Below, piece by piece: positions 1-12,335 of a stretch of 64,000 nt of DNA. A program made the position numbers and the translations under genes. Each line of letters opens with the position of its first letter. Position 1 is the first letter of the stretch. This DNA comes from Daucus carota subsp. sativus (taxonomy: Eukaryota; Streptophyta; Magnoliopsida; Apiales; Apiaceae): positions 51,332,380 to 51,396,379 of the forward strand of contig NC_030383.2 in NCBI RefSeq assembly GCF_001625215.2, written 5' to 3'. Under the pieces are notes generated by a model that saw only the letters and a program-made list of their open reading frames with translations, had not been told where the DNA came from and searched no databases.

Positions 1-185
1 ATTCCTTTGCAGGAGCATTTCAGATAAATTATTATTTTCTTTTCAGTATTGATACTCTGAGACCACAAAAATATAAGAAAAATGAACATGTTCATATATA
101 TATTTATGTTGCCTTGAGCTACATATAGTGGCTCTGGGAAACACAGGAGGTTTTACACAGATTCATTTGAGAAAGTAGAAGAAAC

Positions 186-2293
186 ATGGAAGGGAGAGGA
201 AAGAACAGGAGAGAGAGAAGTCCAGAGAGAGACAGAGGGAGAGCCAGTGTGCAGATACAGATGCATGAATCAACAAGGGCAATAACAAGGGTGATGAAGC
301 ACCCCCCTCCAAGTTTGAAGAAAGTTCAAGTTGTTTATTATCTCTCCAAGAATGGTCAGCTTGAGCATCCCCATTTCATTGAAGTTACTCATTTGGCCCA
401 TCACCATCTCCGTCTTAAAGGTACGAAACACCGACCCAAACCAAACATATCCGGTATATCTTACTCTCGTAAACACGGTCTCAAATAACCCACTAAGTGC
501 ATTTCATATCTCTCTCAAATTGTTTTGAATTTTAAATAGTGTTTGCGTATAAAATTTAGATGTTTTGGAGCGGCTGACAGTGTTAAGGGGTAGGAGCATG
601 CCTTCACTTTACTCATGGTCTTACAAAAGGTACTTACATTTACACTCTCTGCTCTTATAAGTGTCCAATTAGGTGTAACATTATATGTATAATGTAATGT
701 TTACAGAAGCTATAGAAATGGGTATGTGTGGAATGACTTGGCAGAGAATGATGATATAATTTCGCCATCAGAAGGAGCTGAATACGTCCTCAAAGGCTCT
801 CAGCTTATTGAAACTGCTTGCACTGGTCAGTTCATAAACCATTTTAACTTGTACCAAAATCTACAACCTTGGGAGTTATTTTACAAGATGAAATCACCAA
901 ATTTATCACTATTGTTATGCTCTGCTTTTATGGCTTTAGGGAGGTTCTGTTATGGGTTCTTGGATGTTAAACTTTATTAGGAACAGCTTTCGAAGAATTT
1001 AAAAAAATCACAACTAATCTTTCCTTCTGATTAGCTGTAAAACTTATACATATACCAAAATGGTCAATTTGGAGAAATCAGTTATTCAGTTTCATGTTTA
1101 CTCTTTAGGTAGAGTAAAGAGTTGAGAGTTCTCTGTATGTTAGACTCTTTACAAGGGTTTGCTCAGCAAGTTCAACTACATTGAGTCTGGCTCCCTTTGA
1201 TGTAAAAAAGTGGAGCAATTTTGTGCATTTATATTCTTATTGCTCATGTAATTTTTCCATTGTTTTCAGAAAAATTTCACCACCCTCAAGTAGTAATACT
1301 CCCGGAACCAAGCACCTACCATGCAAAACGCAAAACTCTTGTACCAAAACGACATGGTGACCCGCAAGAATTTGATAACAACATTGCTACTAGATATGAA
1401 GATGATGAAGAAGAATACTTTGATGAGAAAACAACTTACACAGCTCCAAACACTCCGTATTCTCGATGTTCTATTGGTGTCTCCACAGATGAAATTGAAC
1501 TTGACCAACAAAACAAAACAGGCCACAAAATTTCAAGCCCTGAGTTAGCTAACCACAACTCCTCCCCACCATCAGCCACTTCATCTTCACTTTCCGACAA
1601 GGCCAATGACAACTCGAAGCGATTTGAGGATGGTGACATGGTGGGAACCGAGTCAATACTCAGTCGAAACTCAATGCTGTACAACCTTATTGCCTGTGGA
1701 GGGTCAGTGTCATTTAGAGGGAAGAGTAAGGTCCCAATTGTCAAGGAACAGGCGGAGTTGGGGAGAAAGAGTAGTAGTTTGCATAAAGGGGTGCTTAAAA
1801 GTGCAGTGGCGACGAAGGTGGCAGTGGTGGAAGACGAAGATGATCAAGATGAGATACGATGCATGTCTGAAAATCCAAGATTTGGGAATTTACAGTCTGA
1901 AGAAAAGGAGTACTTCAGTGGAAGTATTGTGGAGGCAATATGTGAAGATGACCGAGTTAAGGCCGTTCCAATGCTGAAAAAATCAAATTCCTACAATGAA
2001 GAAAGGTCCAATTTTAATCTCAATTTTCATATAATCTACAATGCTTTCCCTATATCATCTCATAAATATTTGAACTTGTTCTGTCACAAAATATGTTTTT
2101 TGGTATAGATGCATATCCACTAGCTAATTTGTTGAGTTTAATTTGTTGAGTTTGCAGGAGCTCCAAGGCTTGTGGTGATGTGGTGGGAGAAGAAAAAGAC
2201 AGCAAGAAGAAAACAGAGAAAGAATGTGGTAAAGGAAAATGCCTTCCAAGAACAAAGAGGTCTTCCACTAGCTGTTTGTCATCTTTCATTTGA
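186..2293 (+). CDS. SOSEKI / DUF966 polarity protein, five exons
   Basis: Exons 186-420, 560-629, 707-825, 1270-2005 and 2158-2293 join in frame (1296 nt, 431 aa), with GT..AG at every junction and TGA at 2291-2293. The N-terminal third carries the DUF966/SOSEKI (DIX-like) domain, with VVYYLSKNGQLEHPHFIEV and HLAHHHLRLK in exon 1, MPSLYSWSYK in exon 2 and NGYVWNDLAEND...EGAEYVLKGSQL in exon 3. The long exon 4 is Ser/acidic-rich and holds a short conserved block, MLYNLIACGGSVSFRG. The C-terminus is Lys/Cys/Ser-rich. Known for the family: SOSEKI proteins polymerise through the DIX-like domain and mark cell edges at the plasma membrane during polar growth. The start is the first ATG, 40 codons before the domain. 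The SOK subclass was not resolved. Confidence 0.93.
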
Positions 2294-2989
2294 TATGTTA
2301 GCAAGGTTTGCTACTTAATCACAGATTTAGCAAGAAATTACAACTTTCCTTGTAAGATTTGGCATGTGTGGACTTCTGAAAAATATGGGATTTGCAATGG
2401 TAGCCCCACTAGTCCAGTAGTCGCAAGAATTCAACTAAAGAATAGTACTCTAGTATGTATGTCAGGGGGTGTAGAAGAAATTTATGTCAGGGGGTGTAAA
2501 AGAAGTTTCAAGATTCCCTCTGTAACTGTTTGTCTTATGCGCCAACTTTAACACCTCTTATTCCTTTATTAAATTTCATTCTGTGCTCATTCTGTGTTTT
2601 GAAAATGGTCATATACTACCACTAGTACCACTCCCATATGAGAGGCCAAGCAGGGGAAGTGTGCCCGTTTGAACCGATTCTGAGATAAAACCTGAATTTG
2701 AATCTCATACACTGGATTTTTAATATCAAAAATCGCAACCAAACTTCGAGTTCGAACTATCGGCTTGATTTCAACTACGAAATTGTGTAATATTTATATC
2801 CGAATCAAATGCAGGGACGGTTTTGTAAAGTTTGTTCATGATGTTATTTTATGATTGCAACTTCCATAAAATTATAACAGGGTCATCGTAAAATTTAAAA
2901 TTGCAAAGTGTATTACAAAATTTCAGTTGATACCTACAGGAAGAAAGTATTTTAGATTTAGATTCGCCCTGGTCATAAGAATTAAATGA
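2294..2989. other. 3' flank of the SOSEKI gene, no gene seen
   Basis: 3' UTR and AT-rich flank. Short reading frames here lack homology I can recognise. Nothing else supported. Confidence 0.5.
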
Positions 2990-3069
2990 TGTTAGTAGTG
3001 TATATTTCTCTGTTCACAAAACTCTATTAAAACACATCTTATTGTTCTAACTAAAGTTATATACTTATA

Positions 3070-3338
3070 CTCCCTCCGTCCCAAAAAAGTGAGCTGGTTT
3101 GACTTTCACATAGATTAAGAAAAATGTAGTAAGTTTAGTTGAAAAGTGGGTAAAGTGGTAGGACTTATCAATATTTAATACTACTAATAGATTGGAGATA
3201 GTGGAGGAAAGTAACGAGTGTAATAGTATTTACAGTATTTAATAAATAGAGAGTATATATTAGAGAGGTAGTGGGTGTAATAGTGAAATGTAGTGTTTAA
3301 AAAAAGAATAAGAGTCATATAAAATGGGACGGAGGGAG
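3070..3338. mobile_element. Stowaway MITE
   Basis: Terminal inverted repeats CTCCCTCCGTCCC / GGGACGGAGGGAG, flanked by TA on both sides (3068-3069, 3339-3340). 269 bp, no coding capacity. Its interior resembles the element at 18660. Confidence 0.9.
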
Positions 3339-3387
3339 TACTAGATAGCCTCAGGGGCATAATAGACTATACATAGACAATAACATA

Positions 3388-3750
3388 CTCCCTCCGTCCC
3401 TCCCATTTCCTATCAAATGGGTTGGGCACGGAGGTTAAGAAATATGTATACAGTAGGGGAAAAGAGAAAGAAAAATGGGTAAAGTGGTGGGATCCATTGA
3501 TGGGTTGGGCACGGAGGTTAAGAAATATGTATACAGTAGGGGAAAAGAGAAAGAAAAGTGGGTAAAATGGTGGGATCCATTGATTTTTAATATAGTAAAA
3601 AAAAAGATAGTGGAGTAAAAGTAGTGTGAAAAGGAAAGAAAAGTAGAGAAGTGGTGGAGTTCATTGACTAATTTTGGTAAGTTTTCAAATATAAAGAATA
3701 TGGGACACCTCAAAAAGGAAAGTGTAAAGAAATGATTGGGACATAGGGAG
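3388..3750. mobile_element. Stowaway MITE with internal 83-bp duplication
   Basis: Left end CTCCCTCCGTCCC, right end decayed (CATAGGGAG), flanked by TA (3386-3387, 3751-3752). Bases 3418-3500 are repeated almost exactly at 3501-3583, so the element is about 83 bp longer than its progenitor. Confidence 0.85.
3418..3583. repeat. 83-bp tandem duplication inside a MITE
   Basis: Two direct copies (3418-3500, 3501-3583) with only a few differences. Near-identity implies the duplication happened after MITE insertion. Confidence 0.85.
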
Positions 3751-3765
3751 TAATATTTTCTAACA

Positions 3766-5890
3766 CTCCCCTATAACCTCGAGCATTGTAGGACACATGA
3801 TATTTTAACTGCCCAGCTTGTTCCTCGTGATGCGTATTCGACTTCCAGATAAGGATTTTGTAAATATGTCTGCCAGTTGGTTATCTGTCACAACAAAGGT
3901 GGTGCTTATATTTCCTTCAAGCAATTTTTCACGAATATAATGACAATCCACTTCAATATGTTTGGTACTCTTATCAAAAACTGGATTTGAAGCAATATAT
4001 ATTGCTGCCTTGTCATCACAATATAGTTGCATTTGTTTTTCAATTTCTTTACCCAGCTCAATGAGTAATTGTTTCAGCCAAACTAATTCACGAGTAGTAT
4101 GAGCCATTGCTCTATACTCCGATTTAGCACTACAACACGCAACAATGTGTTGCTTTTTGCTCTTCCATGACACCATATTTCCACCAACAAATACACAAAA
4201 ACAAGTTATTGATCTTCTATCAAATGGAGAGCCTGCCAATCAGCATCTGAAAGGCTTCTATATCAAGATGACCTCTTTTTTCACACACTAAACCAATGCC
4301 CGGAGTTCCCTTCAAATATTTAAAATACGTACTACTGCATCCATGTGAGAAATTCTTGGACAACTCATAAATTGACTTACAACACTCACATGGAATGCAA
4401 TATATGGGCGCGTTATGGTTAAATAGTTTAATTTCCCCACTAGTCTCCTTTAACTCTCTATATTCAGATAAATAGACCCAGCTTCCTCTACCTTCATTAG
4501 CTTTGTCTTAGGATCCATTGAAATTTCAACAAGCTTGCATGCGAGCATGCCAGCTTCACTTAAAAGATCTAAAGTATACTTTCTTTGCATGATAGACAAT
4601 CCTCTTAAACTTTCGGCAATCTCTATTCGAAGAATGTATTTCAATCTTCCAAATCTTTGGTTTGAAACTGATTGCTTAAAAAGCCTTTCAATTCACTAAT
4701 TCCCTTTTCATCATTCCCAATGATGATAATATCATCTACATACACCAACAATAACATACTTCCACTCACGGCATGCTTATAGAAAACTAAGTGCTCCACT
4801 TGACACCTGATTAGACCAAACTGAATGAGAGCATTTGATAATATGTCAAACCAAAATCGAGGAGATTGCTTTAAACAATATATTGATTTCTTCAGCTTGC
4901 ACACTAAATCCCCAACTCCCCCTAAGCAACAAACCTTGGTGGTTGCTCCATGTATACTTTTTCATCCAAGATTCCGTGTAAAAACACATTGAAAACATTT
5001 AACTGATAGAGAGTCCATCCCTTGGTAGTCGTTGTGGATAGAAATAATTGAATAGAAGTCATTCGGACAACCAGAGAAAATGTTTCACCATAGTCAATCC
5101 CATAAGTTTGACTATACCCTTTAGCGACAAGACGAGCTTTATAACAACTAATCGAGCAATCGGGATTGTTTTAATGGCGTAAATCCATCTGCAACGACCA
5201 ACCATATTCTTCCCCTTCGGCAACGACATCAAATTCCAAGTATCATTTTTTTTCAAGTGCATCCATTTCATTATACATGGTAGCTTTCGATTAAACTTAG
5301 TAGAGCATCAGAAAGTTTATTAGGAATATGGTGAGATGAGATGGTTGCTATAAAAGCTCGAAAATTTAATGAGAAAGACTCATAAACAACATATTGAGAC
5401 ATGGGATAACGAGGATTAGGACAAGGTTGTCGTTTACCTTTACGAAGGGCGATGGGCATATCAAGATCATCAGATAAGACAGGCTCTGGAGTCAAATCTG
5501 AGTCATTTGGAGAGTATGTTGGTGAGAATGGTTCTTGATGTTCAAAGACATGTACATCAGGAGATATGACCTGAGCAGGATTATAACACACACTTGGTTC
5601 ATTATTTACTATTTTCCTTGACATGATGTGTTCCTTGATAACTAGAGGAGTAGAATTAGAAGATACGGGATAAGAATTCGGAATACATGCATATCGTAGT
5701 TCAATGAGTTCTGTATCAGACGAGGTAGATGAAAAGAAGGACTCAGTTTCAAAAATTGTAACATCACGGGAAACAAAATTCCATAGAAGTTGAGGACTAT
5801 AACATTTATATCCCTTCTGAGTTCTTGAATATCCAATGAAAACATATTTGACAACTTTAGGATCTAATTCACCTAATTTAATATAAAAGA
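3766..5890 (-). pseudogene. Ty1/copia pol remnant (integrase C-term, RT, RNase H)
   Basis: Read right to left: the integrase C-terminal segment (about 5890-5640, with VFIGYSRTQKGYKCYSP), a linker rich in acidic and Pro residues (5624-5271), the reverse transcriptase start (5271-5059), the RT core with LLVYVDDIIIIGND (4904-4641), the RT thumb (4644-4450) and RNase H (4239-3805, with WKSKKQHIVACCSAKSEYRA and DNQLADIFTKSL). Several frameshifts and stops separate these blocks, so the element is dead. Gag, protease and the integrase core are missing; the break is near 5890. Its 3' LTR is at 2990-3765. Confidence 0.9.
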
Positions 5891-6020
5891 GTAATATACC
5901 TAATTTAATATTGTATTTAGTCCTTCCCTGAGAACGAACTCTTCACTAAATTTTACTGCAACGGTAGCTTAAGTTCTGTAAGTTATACATAATTGTCATG
6001 TTTTAAATTCTATAGATGCA

Positions 6021-6762
6021 TAGGGCTATAAAATGATCCAGGCGAGACCGAATACCCCTCTGCTCAAGTATCGGATCATATTATTTTTAGCTTGTTCAGA
6101 TTTGGGCCCGGGATCATTTTATTCGTATATAAATCGATCCCGGGTATTTGAGATCTGGATCTGAACCGAATATGATCCAGTATCGTATTGTTTACTTTTT
6201 TAACCGTGTAGTTTATGATCTATTGAATATGAGCCGGATATGATCCACTAACATTAAATATCATTATTATTTAAATTATTCAAATAATTATCATTTACTC
6301 TAAGTAAACATAATATTATAAATATAATAATTTTAAATTAAAAATTTATAATTATATGTTGGTATATATCATTAATCAAATATATATGAAGATAATACGC
6401 ATTATCACATTAAATAAATCATATCTATGAAGATATAAAGTTAAATAAGATATTAATATTTTATAAAAGATGACTATTTACTTACTAATGTGATGGATTT
6501 AAAATATAATATGTATATGAGTTCGAATGGAGTATGAAATATGGATCATATTCGGGTATTCGGGTAGGATCATATTATAAAAATTATATGAGACCGAATC
6601 TGAGCGGGTACAGGTGTGCTCATATCCGGGATCATATATTATACTTGCTTAACTTTTCCGCCAGATTTGGATCGTTTTCAAAACGGATAGGAGACATATA
6701 TCATATTTTTGAGCCGGATATAAGCCGAGACACCAGATAGTTTGTATCGATTGTCAGTCCTA
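6021..6762. mobile_element. Non-autonomous hAT-type element, TSD TAGATGCA
   Basis: Perfect 8-bp TSD TAGATGCA at 6013-6020 and 6763-6770. Ends TAGGGCT... and ...AGTCCTA. Both subterminal regions are packed with GATCC/GGATC and CGGATA motifs in both orientations, while the centre is very AT-rich. No transposase. Confidence 0.8.
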
Positions 6763-6851
6763 TAGATGCATTTGCATTTTATTGTTTTTAACATCATCAA
6801 ATATACGTATATGAACTTGTACATTTTATTTATGTACAAGTTGGGGGAGAT

Positions 6852-7398
6852 TGTTAAATATTTGATGATATCAGACTAACTGCTCTGATGAGTTATAGGT
6901 CATGCATATCAGAGTTTAACTGAAGAATAGAGTTTACTGTTGACAGGGAGATATCAGAGTTTATTCAAGGAAGATATTTCTCATAATTTATAGGCAGCTA
7001 ATTTTTAGAAGTGGACCCATATGAATTAAAGCAGATATATATTCTATGGAGATACGATAGCTCCAGATTTTATGAAGATTAATATATGAATCTTTGATTG
7101 ATAACTTTTAAGAAGTTAAGTTATATCATATTAAATAAGAAGATACCTTGTAACTGTGTGCTATATAAACACAACATACGTTTACACTTAAGTGTAGCTT
7201 ACGTAACAAGAATATCGTACATCGTAACCTAACAACTCCTAGTGATAAACAAACATCACACAGAGAGTCAATATCCTTCTACTGTAACAGTTTTATACTT
7301 TAAATAAAAGATGAATTTTATTATATAAACCGTGTGTGATTTTGATTAATTGTATACTATTATATTCAACCCCGTTTATAGAAGTTCTAGCCCTAACA
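6852..7398 (+). repeat. LTR (3' LTR with preceding polypurine tract)
   Basis: Starts TGTTAAATATT and ends CCCTAACA (547 bp). It is directly preceded by a polypurine tract TTGGGGGAGA (6841-6850), so this is the 3' LTR of a plus-strand element whose body is gone. A TATA-like CTATATAAAC lies at about 7162-7172. The 5' partner is not visible. Confidence 0.7.
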
Positions 7399-7609
7399 GT
7401 CTCTTTTAGAATCTATCGCATTTTTAGAATTAAACTTCCAGAATTTAATATTTGTTGGTAAAATTAGTACTCCCTCTATTTCATATTACATGTCCACTAT
7501 TGAGAACAAAAAAATGTTTTAAATTACTTGTCCATTTCAACTTCCAATGGAGTGTAGTCACTATTTGTAATTCCAAGATGACATATGTACCACATCTTAC
7601 TAAATTATA

Positions 7610-7864
7610 TTCCCTCCGTCCCTTTTTAGTTGTCACATTTCTATTTTTGTTGGTGAAATTGACTAATTTTTGACCAAAGATTATGAGTCACTCTTCATTA
7701 GTTTAAAAAACTGAAAATTACATCTTAAAGTAGATTAAAAGTCATTTCCGGTGACATATTTTTTTATTTTTTCAATTGATAAAATATTAATAAATTTCAG
7801 TCAAACTTTGGTCAATTTCACCGACACAAAACCAATGGTGACAACTAAAAAGGGACGGAGGCAG
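7610..7864. mobile_element. Stowaway MITE
   Basis: About 30 bp inverted ends (TTCCCTCCGTCCC... / ...GGGACGGAGGCAG), TA at 7608-7609 and 7865-7866. 255 bp. Confidence 0.88.
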
Positions 7865-7923
7865 TATTTCCTAGATCAACTATATCTCACATATTATACT
7901 TGGTCAATGCAATAAATATAATA

Positions 7924-8172
7924 CTCCCTCCGTTTTTGCTCATTTGAAATGTCGGGACTGTTCATAACATGAGACAAATGATTAATTGACGCCAAATCCA
8001 TAGGACTAAATTTAGTCATGAGTGATCTTGTTGGATTCGTATTTATGAGTATTTTAATATGATAAAGCTTTTATATTTAATATTAATATGAAACTAAAGA
8101 TATTAATGATAGAAAGTGTGCGTTGGCAAACGTGTCCAAGGCAAATAGGAAAATAATAAGAGACGAAGGGAG
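7924..8172. mobile_element. Stowaway-like MITE
   Basis: Left CTCCCTCCGTTTTTGCTC, right ...AGACGAAGGGAG, TA at 7922-7923 and 8173-8174. 249 bp. The ends are diverged but inverted. Confidence 0.75.
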
Positions 8173-8257
8173 TAATAAATGAAAGTTTTCTACAAAAGTT
8201 AGTTTTTTTTGTCACAAGATACTTTCACGTATGATGAATTGTATCATAATACAATAG

Positions 8258-8415
8258 CCGCTCCCAGGAGTTCCTTTCATTCAAGAAAGTTTACCATCTA
8301 ACCCTCGAACATGCAGAGATGACCGGGGACGCTTAGACAATAAAGCTTTAATGTTCGATAAGAAAACACCCATATATGGTCCCGCTATTGTTCCTTCTTC
8401 CACCTCGCGTACCCT
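8258..8415 (-). other. Exon-like fragment of unknown origin
   Basis: On the minus strand a good acceptor (TATTTTTTCAG) precedes a GC-balanced open stretch of about 43 codons, with blocks such as EEGTIAGPYMGVFLSNIKA, ending in TGA. Base composition differs from the AT-rich surroundings. I do not recognise the family. It may be a captured terminal exon. Confidence 0.3.
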
Positions 8416-8419
8416 GAAA

Positions 8420-9700
8420 AAATACAATACAAATAAAATCATAATAAGTTCATACAGACAATAGAATAATAAAACTATATAAAACGAAAGACAAAAAGAG
8501 TCAACAAACTCATTAAAAGATATAAATATAATATAATTTTTTTAAAGAATAAGGAAAGTAATATAAAAACTAATATAAAATAAATCATTAAAAAAATCTA
8601 CACAAAAGAGATAGTGAGATATCTTTGGTTAGATACAAAATAAAATTTTAATCTGAACAAAATAACCGAATTTTAATTAAAAAAATTTAAAATATAAATA
8701 GGAAAATATAATTGAAAAGAAGAAAGATCTAAAATATATCTACTCAAAAATAAAACAATATCTTGACAAGCAAAAATATCACAATTTTAGCTAATTATCA
8801 TTATTAACACTACATAAATTTGGTATACACCAATCAACAAATCAATCCTTAATGGCGCAATAATACCTCATTAAGGCACAATAAAGTCATCATATATGGC
8901 CACCATGAATTATGGAATTCGGGTACAAGAATCAATAATTATCAAATTAAAACACAACAATTATCTTATCAAATTATCTTCTAATTGAAACACAAAAATT
9001 CAAATTAAAACATGGAGAGAAAATTCAAATTTCAAAGATAAGAAAATTTAAAGAAAGTCAACTTGTCATTCAAAAAATAACTAATATTAAGGTCTACAAT
9101 TACTACTATTAACAACAAACAATGTCCAAAATTACAAAACTAAAACAAAAATCATGCAATAACATTAGTCAATCAGAGTGATCTACACGCACTAATTAAT
9201 ACAACGCTATACCACTTCCATGGCCAACATCCAAAAACTGCAAACATTCATCATGGACACTAATGAAATTAAGTACCAAAGAAGAGGATACAAACCAAAT
9301 AAAATCTAACTAAACAATATATAAAAATGATGAAATATGATACGAAACAACTCATAACATAATAGATTCAAGCACTCACTTATCCTAATCGTGAGGAAAA
9401 TGAAATATGAACCACACAACAATGATATATATTGTAGATAAAAAATAATCACATAATCATAATCATGTAATTTTATATTTTGGAAAGATAACATCTGTTA
9501 GTACGTTGCAAGGATATCTTCTTATCAGATGGACCCATGTGAATGATCACCTCGCATCTCCGATCGATTTGATGTAGCGTTAACACGATGATAACCGAGA
9601 CCAAACTGATTTGATTTTTCACTCGCCGGGCGTGAAGTAGGGTTTTGCAGGATTTGTGTTAGAGTAAGCAATAAAATACTTGTTCACTCTTTCATACTAC
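8420..9700. other. AT-rich stretch, no gene
   Basis: Mostly A/T-rich, intron-like sequence. A short GC-richer block at about 9500-9660 might be another exon fragment on the minus strand, but no frame is convincing. Confidence 0.4.
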
Positions 9701-10135
9701 TCTTGGGGTATGCGCCTTGATAGTTAGTTTTTCTTAATATGCTTAATTTGTTCAAAAGTGGACATCTATTATGAAAGGGAAGGAGTATTTGTTTACAACT
9801 TTAATTCACAGAAAAGAAACTTGTTTATGTAATCAAGTTATCAAATTCAGTAAAAGGGAGTGGGAAAAAGTCACTACGGCTAACATTCAGAACGCAGGAG
9901 TTTACTTTTATTATTTTAAATCTTACCGGCAGGAGACATGAGAGCTTGTGAAATGTATTAATGTGCACAGATCTCCAAGAACAGAACGAGGGCACCGACA
10001 CAAAATTGGATTATATACCGGCGCTTAAACCGCTGGTGACTTGGTTTATTTTTCGAATCATACAACACAACTTACCATACAATATGTAGACTTGCATGTG
10101 ACAGTGTTATTTGGACAGCCATTACCACCTAACGC

Positions 10136-10143
10136 TATATATA
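10136..10143 (+). promoter_or_regulatory. TATA box of the Ole e 1-like gene
   Basis: TATATATA about 97 bp upstream of the ATG at 10240, giving a plausible leader of roughly 65 nt. Confidence 0.6.
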
Positions 10144-10239
10144 CTATACATTCTTATTCGGTGCTTTTCAATTATCTCCTTCACTACATTTTCCTCTTCC
10201 ATCTTCATCAATTATTTAGCCAGGAGATAGTAGAATCAA

Positions 10240-10882
10240 ATGGCTAGGTTATTCTTATTGCTTGCTTTGTGCATCCTCCCAGCCATTGCTACCGCCCGCA
10301 TTATTAGCAGTCCCTTCGAGGTACAAGGCCGTGTCTACTGCGACACTTGCCGTTGCGGATTTGAAACTTCGGCCACCAAATACATTGCCGGTAAGGGTTT
10401 GTCTATATAGTTCATTTTGATTGGTGTAGTTTCTTATATATAAGACGTTTATCATTATTAATAACTAGGTATCAATCAAAATGAATTAAGTGCGTAAAAT
10501 TTAAACATGTGCCTGTAAGCATACCATAGAAAAACCGCTAATATATTGTAATGCAGGTGCAAAGGTGAGAATTGAGTGCAAAGGTCCGGACGCTACCGGA
10601 ATCAAATTCACTGCAGAGGGAGTGACTGACTCTACCGGCACGTACAAAATCTCAGTATCATACGATCGCGGAGACGACATATGCGACGCTGTCCTCGTGA
10701 GCAGCCCGGATCCGTTTTGTTCTGCACCGAACAGAGGCCGTGACCGCGCTCGTGTCATTCTCACGGGAGCCAACGGGCTCACCTCGAATATCCGTTTTGC
10801 AAACAACATGGGTTTTCTCAGGAAGCAGTCCTTGGCTGGATGCACACAGCTCCTCAAGATGTACCTGGATACTGATGAGTGA
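10240..10882 (+). CDS. Ole e 1-like secreted protein, two exons
   Basis: Exon 1 is 10240-10390 and exon 2 is 10557-10882, GT..AG, phase 1, 158 aa. A signal peptide (ARLFLLLALCILPAIATA) is followed by the Ole e 1 hallmark VQGRVYCDTCRCGFET (about residues 29-44). Conserved Cys, two GT-rich beta-strand regions (GVTDSTGTYKISV), CDAVLVSSPDPFC and a C-terminal NNMGFLRK complete the family pattern. Members are small, secreted, Cys-rich proteins of pollen and other tissues whose biochemical role is generally unclear. The length fits the family (about 145-170 aa). Start chosen because it opens the signal peptide. Confidence 0.93.
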
Positions 10883-11831
10883 TCTGGTGCTCTTCTTGGG
10901 CTTGCATTTTTACTTTTTACCAGTAAACTTATGATACTATGTTTCACTAGTTTTTATTTGAATCGGTCCATGTAACAAGTTTATATCTGGTCACTAAAAC
11001 TGTTTGTAGTTTTGTTTCCTACTTTTAGATTGTTACTCGCAATCTTTTGAAGAAATAATGACAGTATTTGTTCACTCAAACTGTGAGTATATTGAATTTT
11101 TGTGATTTATAGTTCTCAGTTTTATCTAGATCAAATTAGAACCAGGTTTATTTTAGATCGATTAACCGGCAATGTTCATCATATGAGTAACAGACAATTG
11201 GTCATGTTTGAGAATTAGCAGTTTACTGTTAGTCGATTAAATTAGATGTTTTGATTAGCTGATTGAAATAAATGTTTTGTTTAGCGGTTTTTTGTAAAAC
11301 TGTTTGGTAAATAGCTATTTGATTAACTTAAATACCAAAACCTGTGACCCAAAAAAATTCTCAAAATGGCTTTTTGAAAATTTAATTTTTGAGCTCAAAT
11401 CACTAATCCACTAACTATCAAATACTAGTATTAGCTGATTGAAATAATCAAAACATCTAGAAAGACTCTAATTTTACCCCAAATGTTTAATTTTTAAACA
11501 GGACCACATGTAAGTTACAGAGCAATGTGCATGACAATCTCGCTGATCTCAAAGGGAAAGGATTTTAGTGAATAATTTCAACAACTGTGGGCTTGCGGAA
11601 TTTTTCAAACATTTTCAACAATTGTGGACTTCTTAAATTCTACAAATGATTGCTAAGATTGTGGACATGGTTAAAGTTGTACAAATTCGTAAACTTCGAT
11701 TTCAGTTTGTCTCTGCCCAAAGAAGTGTGGCACAAAATTTTGAATTTGAACTGGCAGATTAGGAGATCTACGGGGTGATACTCTGTATAGTCGCACGAAG
11801 CTGAAAATGTAGAAAGTGTCAGAGCCGATAC
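10883..11831. other. 3' flank, AT-rich, possible MITE remnant
   Basis: No gene. An imperfect inverted repeat (TAGATGTTTTGATTA near 11240 and its complement near 11440-11460) hints at a roughly 220-bp MITE, but no TSD was found. Confidence 0.35.
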
Positions 11832-11839
11832 GGTAAAAC

Positions 11840-12335
11840 TAGGGCTGGCAATTTCGGGTTTCGGGTCGGGTTCGGGTCGGGTTAACAGTCGCGGGTCAAA
11901 AAATTTACCCAACCCGAACCCGACCCGAAAATTTAATGGGTCAGAATACCCAACCCGAACCCGACCCGCACTACCCGCGGGTAACCCGAACCCGACCCGA
12001 AAATTAATATTTATTAATAAAAATATTTTTTAAATAATAAATAAATATTATTTTAATCCAAATAAATTAATTTTTATTAAATTAAATAATTTTATATTAA
12101 ATTTAACTAATAAATTTTATAAAAATAATAAAAATAATAAAAATATATATAATATTTATATTATATATTAATTTTCGGGTAACCCGAATTCAACCCGAAA
12201 ATGACCCGATTTTTCTGGGTTGATTTTGGGTCAACCCGAATTCGACCCGAACCCGAAAACCCCCAACCCGAATTCGTATTTTGCGGGTCGAATTCATGTC
12301 GGGTTGTCGGGTCGGGTCCAATATTGCCACCCCTA
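11840..12335. mobile_element. Non-autonomous hAT-type element, TSD GGTAAAAC
   Basis: Perfect 8-bp TSD (11832-11839, 12336-12343). TIRs TAGGGCTGGCAAT / ATTGCCACCCCTA. Both ends carry dense GGGTCGGGTT / AACCCGACCC repeats around a very AT-rich core. 496 bp. Confidence 0.92.

Larger units (their letters stand above)
2990..3765 (-). repeat. Copia 3' LTR invaded by two Stowaway MITEs
   Basis: The outer ends are TGTTAG (2990) and CTAACA (3765), and the copia RNase H domain with a GGGGAG purine tract lies immediately beyond 3765 on the minus strand. Removing the two MITEs and one copy of each TA duplication leaves only about 140 bp, a very short LTR. It still contains a TATA-like motif in the sense direction. 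The opposite LTR is not in the window, so its TSD cannot be tested. Confidence 0.65.
7470..9785. mobile_element. Possible long composite Stowaway-like element
   Basis: The left end (CTCCCTCTATTTCATATTAC..., TA at 7468-7469) matches, in inverted orientation, the right end at about 9750-9785 (...AAGGGAAGGAG, TA at 9786-9787) over about 36 bp. Inside lie two complete smaller Stowaways (7610, 7924) and about 1.6 kb of unique sequence. Alternative: two unrelated single-end fragments of one family. Confidence 0.4.

Noticed and set aside
10501-10947. 148-codon minus-strand frame
   Set aside because: Shadow of Ole e 1-like exon 2.
11234-11455. Imperfect inverted repeat, possible MITE
   Set aside because: Only about 15 bp pair well and no TSD is visible.
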